From Halobacteriovoraceae bacterium (lineage in GTDB: Bacteria > Bdellovibrionota > Bacteriovoracia > Bacteriovoracales > Bacteriovoracaceae), in contig PAVS01000021.1 of NCBI GenBank assembly GCA_002713145.1, positions 1 to 62,307 of the forward strand: 62,307 bases of DNA, read 5' to 3'. Positions 25,123 through 33,595 of this stretch are shown here, piece after piece; positions within the stretch are counted from its first letter, which is position 1; each line of letters opens with the position of its first letter. A model generated the notes under the pieces. The model was not told the DNA's origin, ran no database searches, and saw only the letters and a list, made by a program, of their open reading frames with translations. Position numbers and translations under genes: made by a program.

Positions 25123-27779
25123 ATATACTCTGCTATGGTGACGAGAAGTTGATTGAGTTCAACAGGCTTCACCAAGTGTAAGTTATAACCAGCTGCGATT
25201 GAATTATTAATTTCACTATCCGTCCCATAAGCAGAAAGGGCTATGAAAGGAATTTTTTTATAGTCACCGATTTCTCGAGCAAGTCCCACAAATTCCAATC
25301 CATCCATAACGGGAAGACCAATATCGGAGAGAATAAGATCATAATTATGATTTTTGAGAGCTTTAAGAGCTTCATAAGCTTCACCGAACCAGTTAACTTC
25401 GGCCCCCTCATTTTCTAAGAATATCTTCATGTAGCGAGCTGATTCAATAGTATCTTCCACGAGCATGATTTTTTTGCCTTTAAGGCTTGAGCCAATATGA
25501 AACTCGGAGCTGTGAGACAGCTCATCTTCTTCCTCGAGATTCTTTTTTATTGTTATGTTTATGAGAGGGAGATGAATTTTCACTGCGGTACCCATATTTT
25601 TACCGTCACTTTCGATACTCATATCACCACCATGCAACTCAACAATATTTTTAACGAGAGCGAGTCCTAGGCCCATTCCTTTATTTGAAACAGCTGTTTT
25701 GTTATTTGTCGCCTGATAAAACTCATTACTGACGAGTGCCAATTCTTCTTTATCAATTCCCACTCCCGTATCACGAATTTCGATCGTTGCTTCTGATTTT
25801 TCTTTTTTAGCAGAGATAAAGATCTGTCCATGTCTAGGGGTAAATTTGAGAGAGTTTTGTAAAATATTTCTAAGAATTTGTTCAAACCTTGTCTCATCGA
25901 TAGCGCAGGTGAGACTTTCGTTGAGGCTAACAAAGCAGTCGATCCCTTTACTTTTAAAAGATGGCTTAAAGTAATTATAAATATTCATAATACTTTCATT
26001 GATCTCAAGGGCTTTAAGATCTAGTTTAATTTTTCCACTGGCCACTTTTGATATATCGAGTAGATCGTTGATAAGACGTAATTGTTGCTTGGAATTATTA
26101 TTAATAACTTTATAAAGCTCTGCGAGTTCTTCTGTCTTATGTAATTGAGGATGGTAAAGTTGCAGCCATCCTAAGATATTATTTAGCGGAGTCCTGAGCT
26201 CATGGGAAAGTGCTGAGATAAAACGATCTTTTTCTCTCGCTTCTTGTTCTAAACTGATAAGGTTTTTTTCAGCGAAATCGAGTTGTTTGAGGAGCACCTT
26301 GCTGAGAAACCAAATAAACTCAAAAGCGATGTCTAGATCTTGCTTCGTATAATCAAAAGAAGATTGTTTTTGCAATTTGATGATTTCATCAAATGAACCT
26401 CTCGGAGAGAGCCTAGCGTGCTTGCCATCGTAGACAATATTTTTATCATTTTTTCCGGCCCAAGAAATTTCTGTGATAGTTTCTGGGCGAAACCACATGA
26501 CAAAGCAATTACGCAAGCCAGTTGAGGTGATCCCTACGCCTAGTACTCCTGATGTCTCAGCGGCAAATGACTGAAAACTTTCATCATATTCAGAGAGTGA
26601 ATTGGTATAAAAAATTGATTCACTACTTTTTGAAATCTGTTTTTTGATAAATTGGATGACAGATTTTGAAGGTGTGACTCCTACAGTGGTGCTATGATTT
26701 CCAACCTCAACATACACACCATTAGCTTCCATGAGTTTGAGAATTTGTGAGCTTCTTGCGGTGACAATATGGTCTAGGTAGTTCGTCTCAAAAACACTGC
26801 CAATATTCTCTAGTTCATTTAAAAGTGAGACCGTGAGATGATTTACATCTTTTAACCTGGCGTTATATTGGTGGGCTAGATATTTACTGACTTCAGTTGC
26901 AAAAGAAAATCCTACAATCTTGAGTAGAGATCTGGTGGAATAGGATATAAATTTGGGTGAATAATGGTGACATGCTATGAGTCCCCATAGTCTTCCATCC
27001 ACCACAATAGAAATAGTTAAGGTCGCCCCTACATGCATATTACGTAAGTACTCCAAATGAACGTGGGAGGCTGCTCTTGAAATAGAATCACTTAAATCAA
27101 GTTGGGTATCGTGACTTGAGAGGAGCTTAAATCTTTTTCCGTCGATATGATTGATAATCCGGATTTGATTGCGAATAAAAAGCTCTCGTGCTTGCCTGGG
27201 AATATCTGACTCCGGGTAATGCAAATTGAGAAAGGGCTCGAGGTGATCCTCTTTCTCTTCAGCTATGACTTCTCCATGATCATCAGGATGAAATCTATAA
27301 ACCATCACTCGATCATAGCCCACCAGACTTTTTATATTAACCGCCAAATTACTGGCCAATTCTTTAATCCCAGATTCTTGCCTACCTCTTATATTAAAAC
27401 CCAAGAGTGAATCAATTAAATTCTCTTTTTTAATGTCTTTGAGATCATCATCATAAAGCTCGTGCTCAAGCACGAGTAACTGATCTGTTTTATAGCAATA
27501 AAAACGCAATTTCTTTTTCGTTAAATACAAAGAATAACCACTTTGGATTTCTTCTTGCTCAAGCAGATGTTCAATTTCTTGAATATCATTTTTGGATAAA
27601 ACTTCTTTAAAAGAATCTCCAATGCCAACAGAAAGACCAAGATCGACAAAGTTCTCGCTCACAATTTTGATATCGAAGTTCTCGTCAATAGCAAGTAGGC
27701 AGGCAAATTCTTGAATTTCTCCGATGAGGTGAATTTTTTCGTTGGCGCAATCTTCGAGTAGTTTATCTATATCAATCAT
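25119..27779 (-). CDS. bphP: bacteriophytochrome hybrid histidine kinase
   Basis: An 886-residue red/far-red photoreceptor. Domains in order: PAS with biliverdin-linking Cys C11 and IHLIGEIQEF; GAF with LHYPESDIPRQARELF and GLIACHHYS; PHY with the LSPRGSFDEI tongue motif; histidine kinase with H box ALSHELRTPLNN (H about 525), N box ILRNILQNSLKF, and ATP motifs DTGVGI and GMGLGLALVKN; and a C-terminal receiver with phospho-acceptor Asp in LILSDIGLPVMDG (about 818) and VKP Lys. It therefore phosphorylates in cis or through a phosphorelay. Its partner is unclear; two HPt/receiver genes elsewhere in this window are candidates. Start has no clear Shine-Dalgarno sequence; TATAAG lies about ten bases upstream. 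Confidence 0.95.
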   Translation of the reverse strand: MIDIDKLLEDCANEKIHLIGEIQEFACLLAIDENFDIKIVSENFVDLGLSVGIGDSFKEVLSKNDIQEIEHLLEQEEIQSGYSLYLTKKKLRFYCYKTDQLLVLEHELYDDDLKDIKKENLIDSLLGFNIRGRQESGIKELASNLAVNIKSLVGYDRVMVYRFHPDDHGEVIAEEKEDHLEPFLNLHYPESDIPRQARELFIRNQIRIINHIDGKRFKLLSSHDTQLDLSDSISRAASHVHLEYLRNMHVGATLTISIVVDGRLWGLIACHHYSPKFISYSTRSLLKIVGFSFATEVSKYLAHQYNARLKDVNHLTVSLLNELENIGSVFETNYLDHIVTARSSQILKLMEANGVYVEVGNHSTTVGVTPSKSVIQFIKKQISKSSESIFYTNSLSEYDESFQSFAAETSGVLGVGITSTGLRNCFVMWFRPETITEISWAGKNDKNIVYDGKHARLSPRGSFDEIIKLQKQSSFDYTKQDLDIAFEFIWFLSKVLLKQLDFAEKNLISLEQEAREKDRFISALSHELRTPLNNILGWLQLYHPQLHKTEELAELYKVINNNSKQQLRLINDLLDISKVASGKIKLDLKALEINESIMNIYNYFKPSFKSKGIDCFVSLNESLTCAIDETRFEQILRNILQNSLKFTPRHGQIFISAKKEKSEATIEIRDTGVGIDKEELALVSNEFYQATNNKTAVSNKGMGLGLALVKNIVELHGGDMSIESDGKNMGTAVKIHLPLINITIKKNLEEEDELSHSSEFHIGSSLKGKKIMLVEDTIESARYMKIFLENEGAEVNWFGEAYEALKALKNHNYDLILSDIGLPVMDGLEFVGLAREIGDYKKIPFIALSAYGTDSEINNSIAAGYNLHLVKPVELNQLLVTIAEYI

Positions 27780-27889
27780 TTTTATCAGGCTTATATAGGT
27801 TTTTTAAGCAGACACATTAGTCTATGGGATCTGTTTTGTATATGTTTTGAAATTGTGTAAATGAAAATATTTTTGTGCACTGTGTTTTG

Positions 27890-27918
27890 TTGCTGGAAAA
27901 CTGGTTTCAGGGTACTAT
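27890..27918 (+). promoter_or_regulatory. promoter abutting a radical SAM gene (leaderless type)
   Basis: TTGCTG (27890-27895), a 17-base spacer and TACTAT (27913-27918); six bases later comes the ATG at 27925. No Shine-Dalgarno sequence. Confidence 0.5.
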
Positions 27919-27924
27919 TTGGCT

Positions 27925-28848
27925 ATGGATGGGCAAAAATTTGTAGAACAAAAAAAGACGGCTAAGGGTGAACAAAGGGCTTTTGTCGAGCTTAGTGAGT
28001 ACAAGACTCTTTGGTTTAACACGGGGACCTTGTGTAATCTAGCTTGCGAGAACTGTTATATCGAATCAACTCCTACCAATGATAGACTGGTTTATTTAAC
28101 GGCCCAGGATATTCAACCCTATCTTGATGAAGTAAGAGATCACCAATACCCAGTGTCCATGATAGGTCTCACCGGAGGGGAGCCTTTTCTCAATCCAAAT
28201 ATTAGAGAAATATTAACGCTTATTCTCGAGCGGGGCTTTGATCTGCTTGTCCTCACTAATGCCAATAGAGTGCTGAAAAGACATCAAGACTCTCTTTTGG
28301 CCTTAAAGAAACGATTTGGTCAAAATCTTCACCTTAGAGTTTCTCTCGATCACTTTACTGCAGAAGTACATGATCAAGAACGAGGCGCTGGGGCATTTAA
28401 GCGCACTTGTGATCAACTTAAATGGCTCTATGATCATGGATTTAATATCTCGTTGGCCAGCCGATCTCTCAAAGATGAGGGCCCAGAACAGGCTTTAGCT
28501 GGTCATAAAAAATTACTCGACGATTTAGATATTCATATAGACTTGCAGGAAAAAATAGTTATATTTCCCGAGATGCAAAGTGGTCGAGATGTACCTGAGA
28601 TCACTACCGCTTGTTGGGATATTTTAAACAAGTCACCAGAGCAACAAATGTGCGCTAGCGAGCGGATGATTGTGAAAAGAAAAGGTGAGGATCAAACTGT
28701 TGTGATGCCATGTACTTTGTTAGCTTATGATGATCAGTTTATACTGGGAAATAATCTGCGAGCATCCGAGAAAAAAGTATATTTGAATCACAGATTTTGC
28801 GCAGAGTTTTGTGTTTTAGGTGGGGCGAGCTGTTCTTCAACAAGTTAA
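27925..28848 (+). CDS. radical SAM protein of unknown reaction
   Basis: A 307-residue radical SAM enzyme: C37, C41 and C44 in TLCNLACENCYIEST bind the [4Fe-4S] cluster, followed by GLTGGEPFLN (SAM-binding GGE motif). The C terminus carries more cysteines (FCAEFCVLGGASC), which may ligate a second cluster. The core resembles MoaA-type enzymes, but the substrate is unknown. ATG at 27925 is preferred over an in-frame TTG at 27919 because of the -10 spacing. It is divergent from the phytochrome gene and leads a run with DoxX, a receiver protein and an antiporter. Confidence 0.8.
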   Translation: MDGQKFVEQKKTAKGEQRAFVELSEYKTLWFNTGTLCNLACENCYIESTPTNDRLVYLTAQDIQPYLDEVRDHQYPVSMIGLTGGEPFLNPNIREILTLILERGFDLLVLTNANRVLKRHQDSLLALKKRFGQNLHLRVSLDHFTAEVHDQERGAGAFKRTCDQLKWLYDHGFNISLASRSLKDEGPEQALAGHKKLLDDLDIHIDLQEKIVIFPEMQSGRDVPEITTACWDILNKSPEQQMCASERMIVKRKGEDQTVVMPCTLLAYDDQFILGNNLRASEKKVYLNHRFCAEFCVLGGASCSSTS

Positions 28849-28867
28849 TGTAAATAAGGATAATGAA

Positions 28868-29245
28868 ATGAAAAAGTTTTTAACTGTAGATTTAGGTTTA
28901 TTAGTTTTTCGAGTAGCGGTAGGACTAATGATGATCTTTCCCCATGGAATTTCTAAAGCTTTTAATTTTGGAAAGTATATGGATACCTTCGCTGACCCGT
29001 TAGGGATGGGAAGTTTTTTATCCCTATGCGCGACTATCTTTGCTGAGCTTATCTGTTCTTTTCTTATCATTTTAGGTGTTAAGACCAGATGGTTTGCCAG
29101 CGTGCTTCTCTTTACGATGCTGGTTGCAGGGTTTGTGGTTCACGCGAGTGACCCTTGGAATGTTAAAGAAAAAGCGATTCTCTTTGCGGTTTGTTATCTA
29201 ACACTGGTGATCACTGGTGGTGGTAAATTTAGCGTAAGAGATTAA
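28868..29245 (+). CDS. DoxX-family membrane protein
   Basis: 125 residues, four transmembrane helices, matching the DoxX/SURF4-like family: DLGLLVFRVAVGLMMIFPHGISKAFNFG, then AELICSFLIILGVKTRW. Members are small quinone-linked or redox-associated membrane proteins of mixed roles; the specific role is unknown. The start at 28868 is supported by AAGGA upstream. It follows the radical SAM gene by 19 bases and precedes the receiver by one base. Confidence 0.85.
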   Translation: MKKFLTVDLGLLVFRVAVGLMMIFPHGISKAFNFGKYMDTFADPLGMGSFLSLCATIFAELICSFLIILGVKTRWFASVLLFTMLVAGFVVHASDPWNVKEKAILFAVCYLTLVITGGGKFSVRD

Positions 29246-29246
29246 A

Positions 29247-29603
29247 ATGAAAGTACTTGTTCTTGAAGATGATCCTGTCAGCATGGCCGCTATTACCCAC
29301 GACCTTGAACAGTGGGGCCATAGTGTCATGCAATCTAAAAACTCGATTGAAGCTTTTAATATCATTTCGAAAAACTTAGATATCAATTTGGTCATCGTCG
29401 ATTTAAAACTTCCAAATGAAAATGGTCTGGATTTTATTAAAGATGTGAGAAACATCAGTAAGAAAATTCCCATTGTTATCGTGTCGGGAACAGTGAATAC
29501 GAAGAGTTTAAAAGTCGCTCAAAAATATAACTGTAAAGATATTTTAGTAAAGCCCCACGCTAAAGAGCGGCTTGAGAAAATCCTTCATTCGATAAAAAAA
29601 TGA
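29247..29603 (+). CDS. stand-alone receiver domain (CheY-like)
   Basis: A 118-residue receiver domain only. The acidic pocket is D8/D9, the phospho-acceptor D52 (VIVDLKLPNENG) and the switch Lys K102 (LVKPH), with no output domain. It sits between DoxX and an antiporter. Possible partner of the phytochrome kinase 1.5 kb away, which has its own receiver; this is inference. Confidence 0.9.
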   Translation: MKVLVLEDDPVSMAAITHDLEQWGHSVMQSKNSIEAFNIISKNLDINLVIVDLKLPNENGLDFIKDVRNISKKIPIVIVSGTVNTKSLKVAQKYNCKDILVKPHAKERLEKILHSIKK

Positions 29604-29607
29604 TCCG

Positions 29608-30786
29608 ATGCAAAGCCTCAGTTTAATATTTGTCACCGGACTATTTTTATTTATTGGTACACTTATATCCAAGCCTTCTAAACGGTATGGAGTTCCTTCT
29701 CTCATTCTCTATTTGGGGTTAGGCTTTATTTTTGGGAATGGTTATAAGTTTGATTTTCTTTTTGATTTTCCCAACTACGTCAATTTCTACTCCCAATTTG
29801 CGATTGGAATTATCGTTTTTGTAGGAGGGTTATCGACTAGCACTGACCAAATTAAATTGGCCTGGAAAGAAGGAGTCTTGCTTTCAAGTTTTGGCGTGAT
29901 ACTCACCACCCTTATCGTCGGCTATTTCACTCATTTAGTTTTTCGTATTGATCTATTGATGGCCATGTTATTAGGGGCTGTTTTGTCTGCAACTGATGCC
30001 GCAGCTGTTTTTTCAATTCTTGAAACTAAAAATTTAAAATTCAAAGAGCATATCTCAGAAACTCTTGAATTTGAATCTAGCACCAATGACCCAGTGTCAT
30101 TTTTCTTAGTCGTTGCTCTGACTCTACTTATTACGACTCAAAAAAGTCCAAGCATCGCTCTTTTAGGAGACCTCTTTATTAATATGGGGCTGGGGGCCTT
30201 GGTAGGGTTGATCTTCGGTTATTTATGTAGTGTTATTCTCCATAAAATCTCCTTTGAGATTAAGGGGTTTTATTCAGTTAATATTCTTTCGGTCTGTTTG
30301 CTTATCATCGGTCTTTGTCAAATGATCCCTGCCAATAGTTTATTGGCCTTATATCTTGCTGGAGTTGTGATCAGTCATAAAGCTCAGGCCATAAAAGAGA
30401 TCACCAGTAATTATTTTGAAGCAACCAGTTGGTTGATGCAGATTAGTTTATTCGTTGTCCTCGGTTTACAGGCGAACCCGGCTAAGATATTCAGTTTTAC
30501 TTCCAAGGCTTTTTGGGTCACCCTCTGTTTGGTTTTTGTGGCCAGACCGATTGCGGTTTTTCTTTCTCTTATTGGCTCTCGTTCAACGTTTCAAAAAAAA
30601 TTACTTATCTCATGGGTTGGCTTGAGAGGAGCGACACCTATTGCCTTTGCGCTTATTCCTCTCACCGCAATGGGAGCTCAAGCTGAGATGTTTTTTAATA
30701 TTTCTTTTTTAGTGGTCTGTATCTCAGTGATGCTACAAGGAACGACGATTGAGATTCTGGCGAGAAAGCTTAAGCTCCTCGATTAA
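29608..30786 (+). CDS. CPA1-type cation/proton antiporter
   Basis: A 392-residue polytopic transporter resembling NhaP2/CvrA. The catalytic-site stretch SATDAAAVFSILETKNLKFK and ETLEFESSTNDPVSFFLVVA carry the two conserved Asp residues of the ND motif. About 12 helices. It lacks the C-terminal TrkA/RCK regulatory domains of many NhaP2 proteins. It exchanges Na+ or K+ for protons. It follows the receiver by 4 bases with no Shine-Dalgarno sequence and overlaps the convergent radical SAM gene by 4 bases. Confidence 0.88.
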   Translation: MQSLSLIFVTGLFLFIGTLISKPSKRYGVPSLILYLGLGFIFGNGYKFDFLFDFPNYVNFYSQFAIGIIVFVGGLSTSTDQIKLAWKEGVLLSSFGVILTTLIVGYFTHLVFRIDLLMAMLLGAVLSATDAAAVFSILETKNLKFKEHISETLEFESSTNDPVSFFLVVALTLLITTQKSPSIALLGDLFINMGLGALVGLIFGYLCSVILHKISFEIKGFYSVNILSVCLLIIGLCQMIPANSLLALYLAGVVISHKAQAIKEITSNYFEATSWLMQISLFVVLGLQANPAKIFSFTSKAFWVTLCLVFVARPIAVFLSLIGSRSTFQKKLLISWVGLRGATPIAFALIPLTAMGAQAEMFFNISFLVVCISVMLQGTTIEILARKLKLLD

Positions 30787-31634
30787 ATACTAAAAGCCGG
30801 TACCTTTCTGGTGTCCCAAGCACTCCACTTCTCACAACTTTGACAGGCATGAGTGTGTCCGCATTTTTTCATATCTTGATAAGTTTTTTTATGAAATTCT
30901 TGCAAGCTTGCAATATATTTTTTGACAAGTTGATCCGTGTCACTTGCAAAGTCTCCCACAACAGGGCTTTGAGGAAGGCAACACAGATGGACTTTTTGAT
31001 GGGCTACATTGATAAGCGGGCCAGAAGCATTCGCAAAACAACTTCTTCCGGGTAAGCTTGGAGGAAGAACTTTTTCAAAAAAAGTTTTTTTGATTTTTTC
31101 ACTGGAAAATTTTTTAACTTCCCCTTCAATATTTCTGGCTCGACCTGTGTGAAAAACTGTAGGATTACTATAATATTCCGCAACCCCAGCTAACTCTTGC
31201 ATCGCATGTTTAACTTTTTCATTGGCGGTAAAATCATTCACAACAACTCTTATTTTATCACTTGGAAGTTGTTTGATCGTTTCCACACTTTTAGGGGGAC
31301 GTAGAGTTGAGTAAAGGTAGACTTTAGAAATGGCCGGGTGGGACACTGCTCTTCGCGCCACATTCAGAAACTCTTCTGGTTTTAAAAGGGGCTCTCCACC
31401 ATAATAATGAAGACCTACTTTTTTATTTGTTTGGAGAGATAAACTACCTAAGAATTTAAAAAGAAATTCTTCTCCTGCGCCTAAATCAGACTGAGGCTTT
31501 CCAGGCAGAGAGTCAACACAACAAAAGTCACAATTATAGGGGCATTCCCAAAAAGGCACATAAAATACTCGGTCCAAAATAGGCTTTTGAGTGAGATTAT
31601 GTTTGATGACTTTGAGTAAGTCAGAGCTGGCCAT
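30783..31634 (-). CDS. radical SAM protein of unknown reaction
   Basis: A 283-residue radical SAM enzyme: C31, C35 and C38 in FWECPYNCDFCCVDS bind the cluster, and GLHYYGGEPLLKPE carries the GGE motif. The C-terminal CGHTHACQSCEKW and mid-protein CCLPQSP suggest SPASM/twitch-type auxiliary cluster ligands, as in peptide-modifying and related enzymes. No peptide precursor was seen nearby. It lies 5 bases downstream of the DUF1028-like gene and is probably co-transcribed with it. Confidence 0.78.
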   Translation of the reverse strand: MASSDLLKVIKHNLTQKPILDRVFYVPFWECPYNCDFCCVDSLPGKPQSDLGAGEEFLFKFLGSLSLQTNKKVGLHYYGGEPLLKPEEFLNVARRAVSHPAISKVYLYSTLRPPKSVETIKQLPSDKIRVVVNDFTANEKVKHAMQELAGVAEYYSNPTVFHTGRARNIEGEVKKFSSEKIKKTFFEKVLPPSLPGRSCFANASGPLINVAHQKVHLCCLPQSPVVGDFASDTDQLVKKYIASLQEFHKKTYQDMKKCGHTHACQSCEKWSAWDTRKVPAFSI

Positions 31635-31639
31635 AAATA

Positions 31640-32344
31640 TTAATTACAATAGACATCGCGTTTCGCGAGGTACCTTTGAAGGTCACTAAAGAGATCATTC
31701 TCGTGACGACCTTTTCTATAGAATATCTTCATATCAGCATCATTATAAAGATTTAAATCATCAACCGCAAAAACAAGTCGCTCGAATAATTTCCATTCTC
31801 CACCGGTATCATGTAGTTTCCGCATGGCTTGCATCAGTTGGCATTCTAGGGGGAGATTTCTGGTTTTATTAAATTCAATAAGATCTCTGGTGTTGTTGAT
31901 GACCTCAGGTCCGGTTAACCCACCTCCAGTGATGGCAAAATGCTCTCCGGTGCTTTCTCCACAATAATAGTTCTCTCCATGGCATCCGTCAGAAGCCAGA
32001 GAGCCGGTGTAGAAATTTGATCGAATAAGCGTGACTCTGCGATAGTACGAGCCTCTTTTTCTATTCGCTTCCGCACTAATAGCATTAAGCATATCCCATG
32101 AGCCAAGTGATTGATAGAGAATGGGAGAGAGTCTGCGTTGGGCCCTGGAAACATACCAAGAACCTATTCCTACCATCCCCGTATTGTCGGCCAGGGCAAA
32201 AGTTTTTTTGCCAATATGTCCACTGGACATTCCTATAGCGCCAATCTTGTTCTCACTGGGGTCACCGATCATGATCCAAACAGTCGCTTTGGCCGTGAAA
32301 CTAAATAATACAAATAAAAGTGCGATCAATTTTAAATTTTTCAT
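31640..32344 (-). CDS. secreted DUF1028-like protein
   Basis: 234 residues with signal peptide (LIALLFVLFSFTAKA). The sequence follows the DUF1028 (Ntn-hydrolase-like) pattern: IMIGDPSENKIGAIG, GMVGIGSWY, then GEHFAITGGGLTGPEVINN, similar to the family's usual LAGPEV segment. Extra cysteines (DGCHGENYYCGE) are present. Family members are mainly uncharacterised. A secreted form paired with a radical SAM gene is unusual. First gene of a two-gene minus-strand unit. Confidence 0.68.
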   Translation of the reverse strand: MKNLKLIALLFVLFSFTAKATVWIMIGDPSENKIGAIGMSSGHIGKKTFALADNTGMVGIGSWYVSRAQRRLSPILYQSLGSWDMLNAISAEANRKRGSYYRRVTLIRSNFYTGSLASDGCHGENYYCGESTGEHFAITGGGLTGPEVINNTRDLIEFNKTRNLPLECQLMQAMRKLHDTGGEWKLFERLVFAVDDLNLYNDADMKIFYRKGRHENDLFSDLQRYLAKRDVYCN

Positions 32345-32418
32345 ATCCAGTGACTAACATTCTGGATTTACTTTGTATTTAGGTATGTAAGAGTTACACT
32401 GTGTAGTTTTTTACAAAT

Positions 32419-33090
32419 TTAGAGGACATCAAAATTAAAATATGTTTTTGGGTAGGCTTCAGGCTTAAATGTAAAATGCCACCATTCCTTACGATAATTT
32501 TCAAAGCCGTATTTTTCCATGATCGCTTTGAGGGCCAAACGATGAGTTCTTTGAGGGAGAGTCAGTTCTGGATTTGCTGTATGTGACTTTGGATCGAGAT
32601 AATCCCAACCTGTGCCCATATCCAGTTCTTTTTTTGTCAACTTATCTGCTAGAGTAAGATCAATTGAGCTTCCTCTGCTATGACCTGACTTACTAGAAAT
32701 ATAACCTTTTTTGAAAAGAAGATTTTTTTTAATATTGGGATAGTATTTTGTTTTCGTTTTGGTGTCGCTCAAATCCTTGGCCCATCTTACAAAATGATCC
32801 ACCGCCATTTGCGGACGATAACAATCGAAAATTTTTAAAGTTAAGCCTAGGGTCTCGATTTCTTTTTGCACTAAAAATAAAGCTTTGGCAGCGGTGTGAC
32901 TCAAATAACATAAGGGAGCTTTATAACCACTGACAGCATCACCTACAAAATTATCATTTCCTAAATAGCGAATATCAAAAATAGCCGTAGGAACAGATTT
33001 ATTTACAAGCGTCATTTTAGTTTTATCTAAACGGGTCTCAATTTGTGCGTGGCTTGAGAGTGAAATCAGTATAAGTATAAATATTTTCAT
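32419..33090 (-). CDS. D-alanyl-D-alanine dipeptidase (VanX/DdpX family)
   Basis: A 223-residue zinc peptidase that cleaves D-Ala-D-Ala. Zinc ligands and catalytic residues are readable: H137 and D144 in SGHSRGSSIDL, E202 and H205 in KEWWHF, and R92 in the CYRPQ motif. The signal peptide MKIFILILISLSSHA places it in the periplasm, unlike cytosolic VanX of resistance clusters, so a role in peptidoglycan turnover or recovery is more likely than vancomycin resistance. Shine-Dalgarno sequence AAGGA. No van genes nearby. Confidence 0.92.
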   Translation of the reverse strand: MKIFILILISLSSHAQIETRLDKTKMTLVNKSVPTAIFDIRYLGNDNFVGDAVSGYKAPLCYLSHTAAKALFLVQKEIETLGLTLKIFDCYRPQMAVDHFVRWAKDLSDTKTKTKYYPNIKKNLLFKKGYISSKSGHSRGSSIDLTLADKLTKKELDMGTGWDYLDPKSHTANPELTLPQRTHRLALKAIMEKYGFENYRKEWWHFTFKPEAYPKTYFNFDVL

Positions 33091-33178
33091 AGCTGTCCTT
33101 ATTAATGTTGATATTCTAAACCATTGTTAAACAGAGGTGCAAGAGGTAGAGTGAAATCCTAAAAAGGGGAGGAAATCC

Positions 33179-33592
33179 ATGTCAGAACTTAAAGATAGGG
33201 TCAGTAAAGAAATCATCGCCGCTATGAAAGCAAAAGATAAAACCAGACTCAATGTTTTGCGCTATTTAAAAAAGCTTTTTATTGAAAACGATACTTCTAA
33301 AAAACCTATTGCTGAAGAAGATATTGTGATTGGTCACGCTAAAAAAATCAAAGATTCTCTTCAACTCTACCAAGACGGTCCTCAGAAAGATGAAATTCAA
33401 GCAGAGCTGGTTGTCTTGGCGGAATATCTTCCGAGTCAACTCTCAGAAGATGACGTGAAGCAGATGATTGAAGACATCAAAAGCTCTCAAGATAACCCCA
33501 ATATGGGAAGCATTATGAAAGAGCTATCAGGGCAAATCAAAGGACGCTTTGACGGGAAAAAAGCCACTGAATTGGTAAAATCATCACTCTAA
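33179..33592 (+). CDS. GatB/YqeY domain protein
   Basis: A 137-residue cytoplasmic protein matching the YqeY family: it begins ELKDRVSKEIIAAMKAKDK and contains ELVVLAEYLPSQLSE and PNMGSIMKELSGQIKGRFDGK, its hallmark segments. It shares the tRNA-binding helical domain of GatB, but its function is uncertain. Strong Shine-Dalgarno sequence GGGGAGG. It heads a unit with the phosphoesterase that follows 3 bases later. Confidence 0.93.
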   Translation: MSELKDRVSKEIIAAMKAKDKTRLNVLRYLKKLFIENDTSKKPIAEEDIVIGHAKKIKDSLQLYQDGPQKDEIQAELVVLAEYLPSQLSEDDVKQMIEDIKSSQDNPNMGSIMKELSGQIKGRFDGKKATELVKSSL

Positions 33593-33595
33593 AAG

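Noticed and set aside
32419..33090. Vancomycin-resistance locus
   Set aside because: VanX family enzyme alone, secreted, with no ligase or dehydrogenase neighbours.
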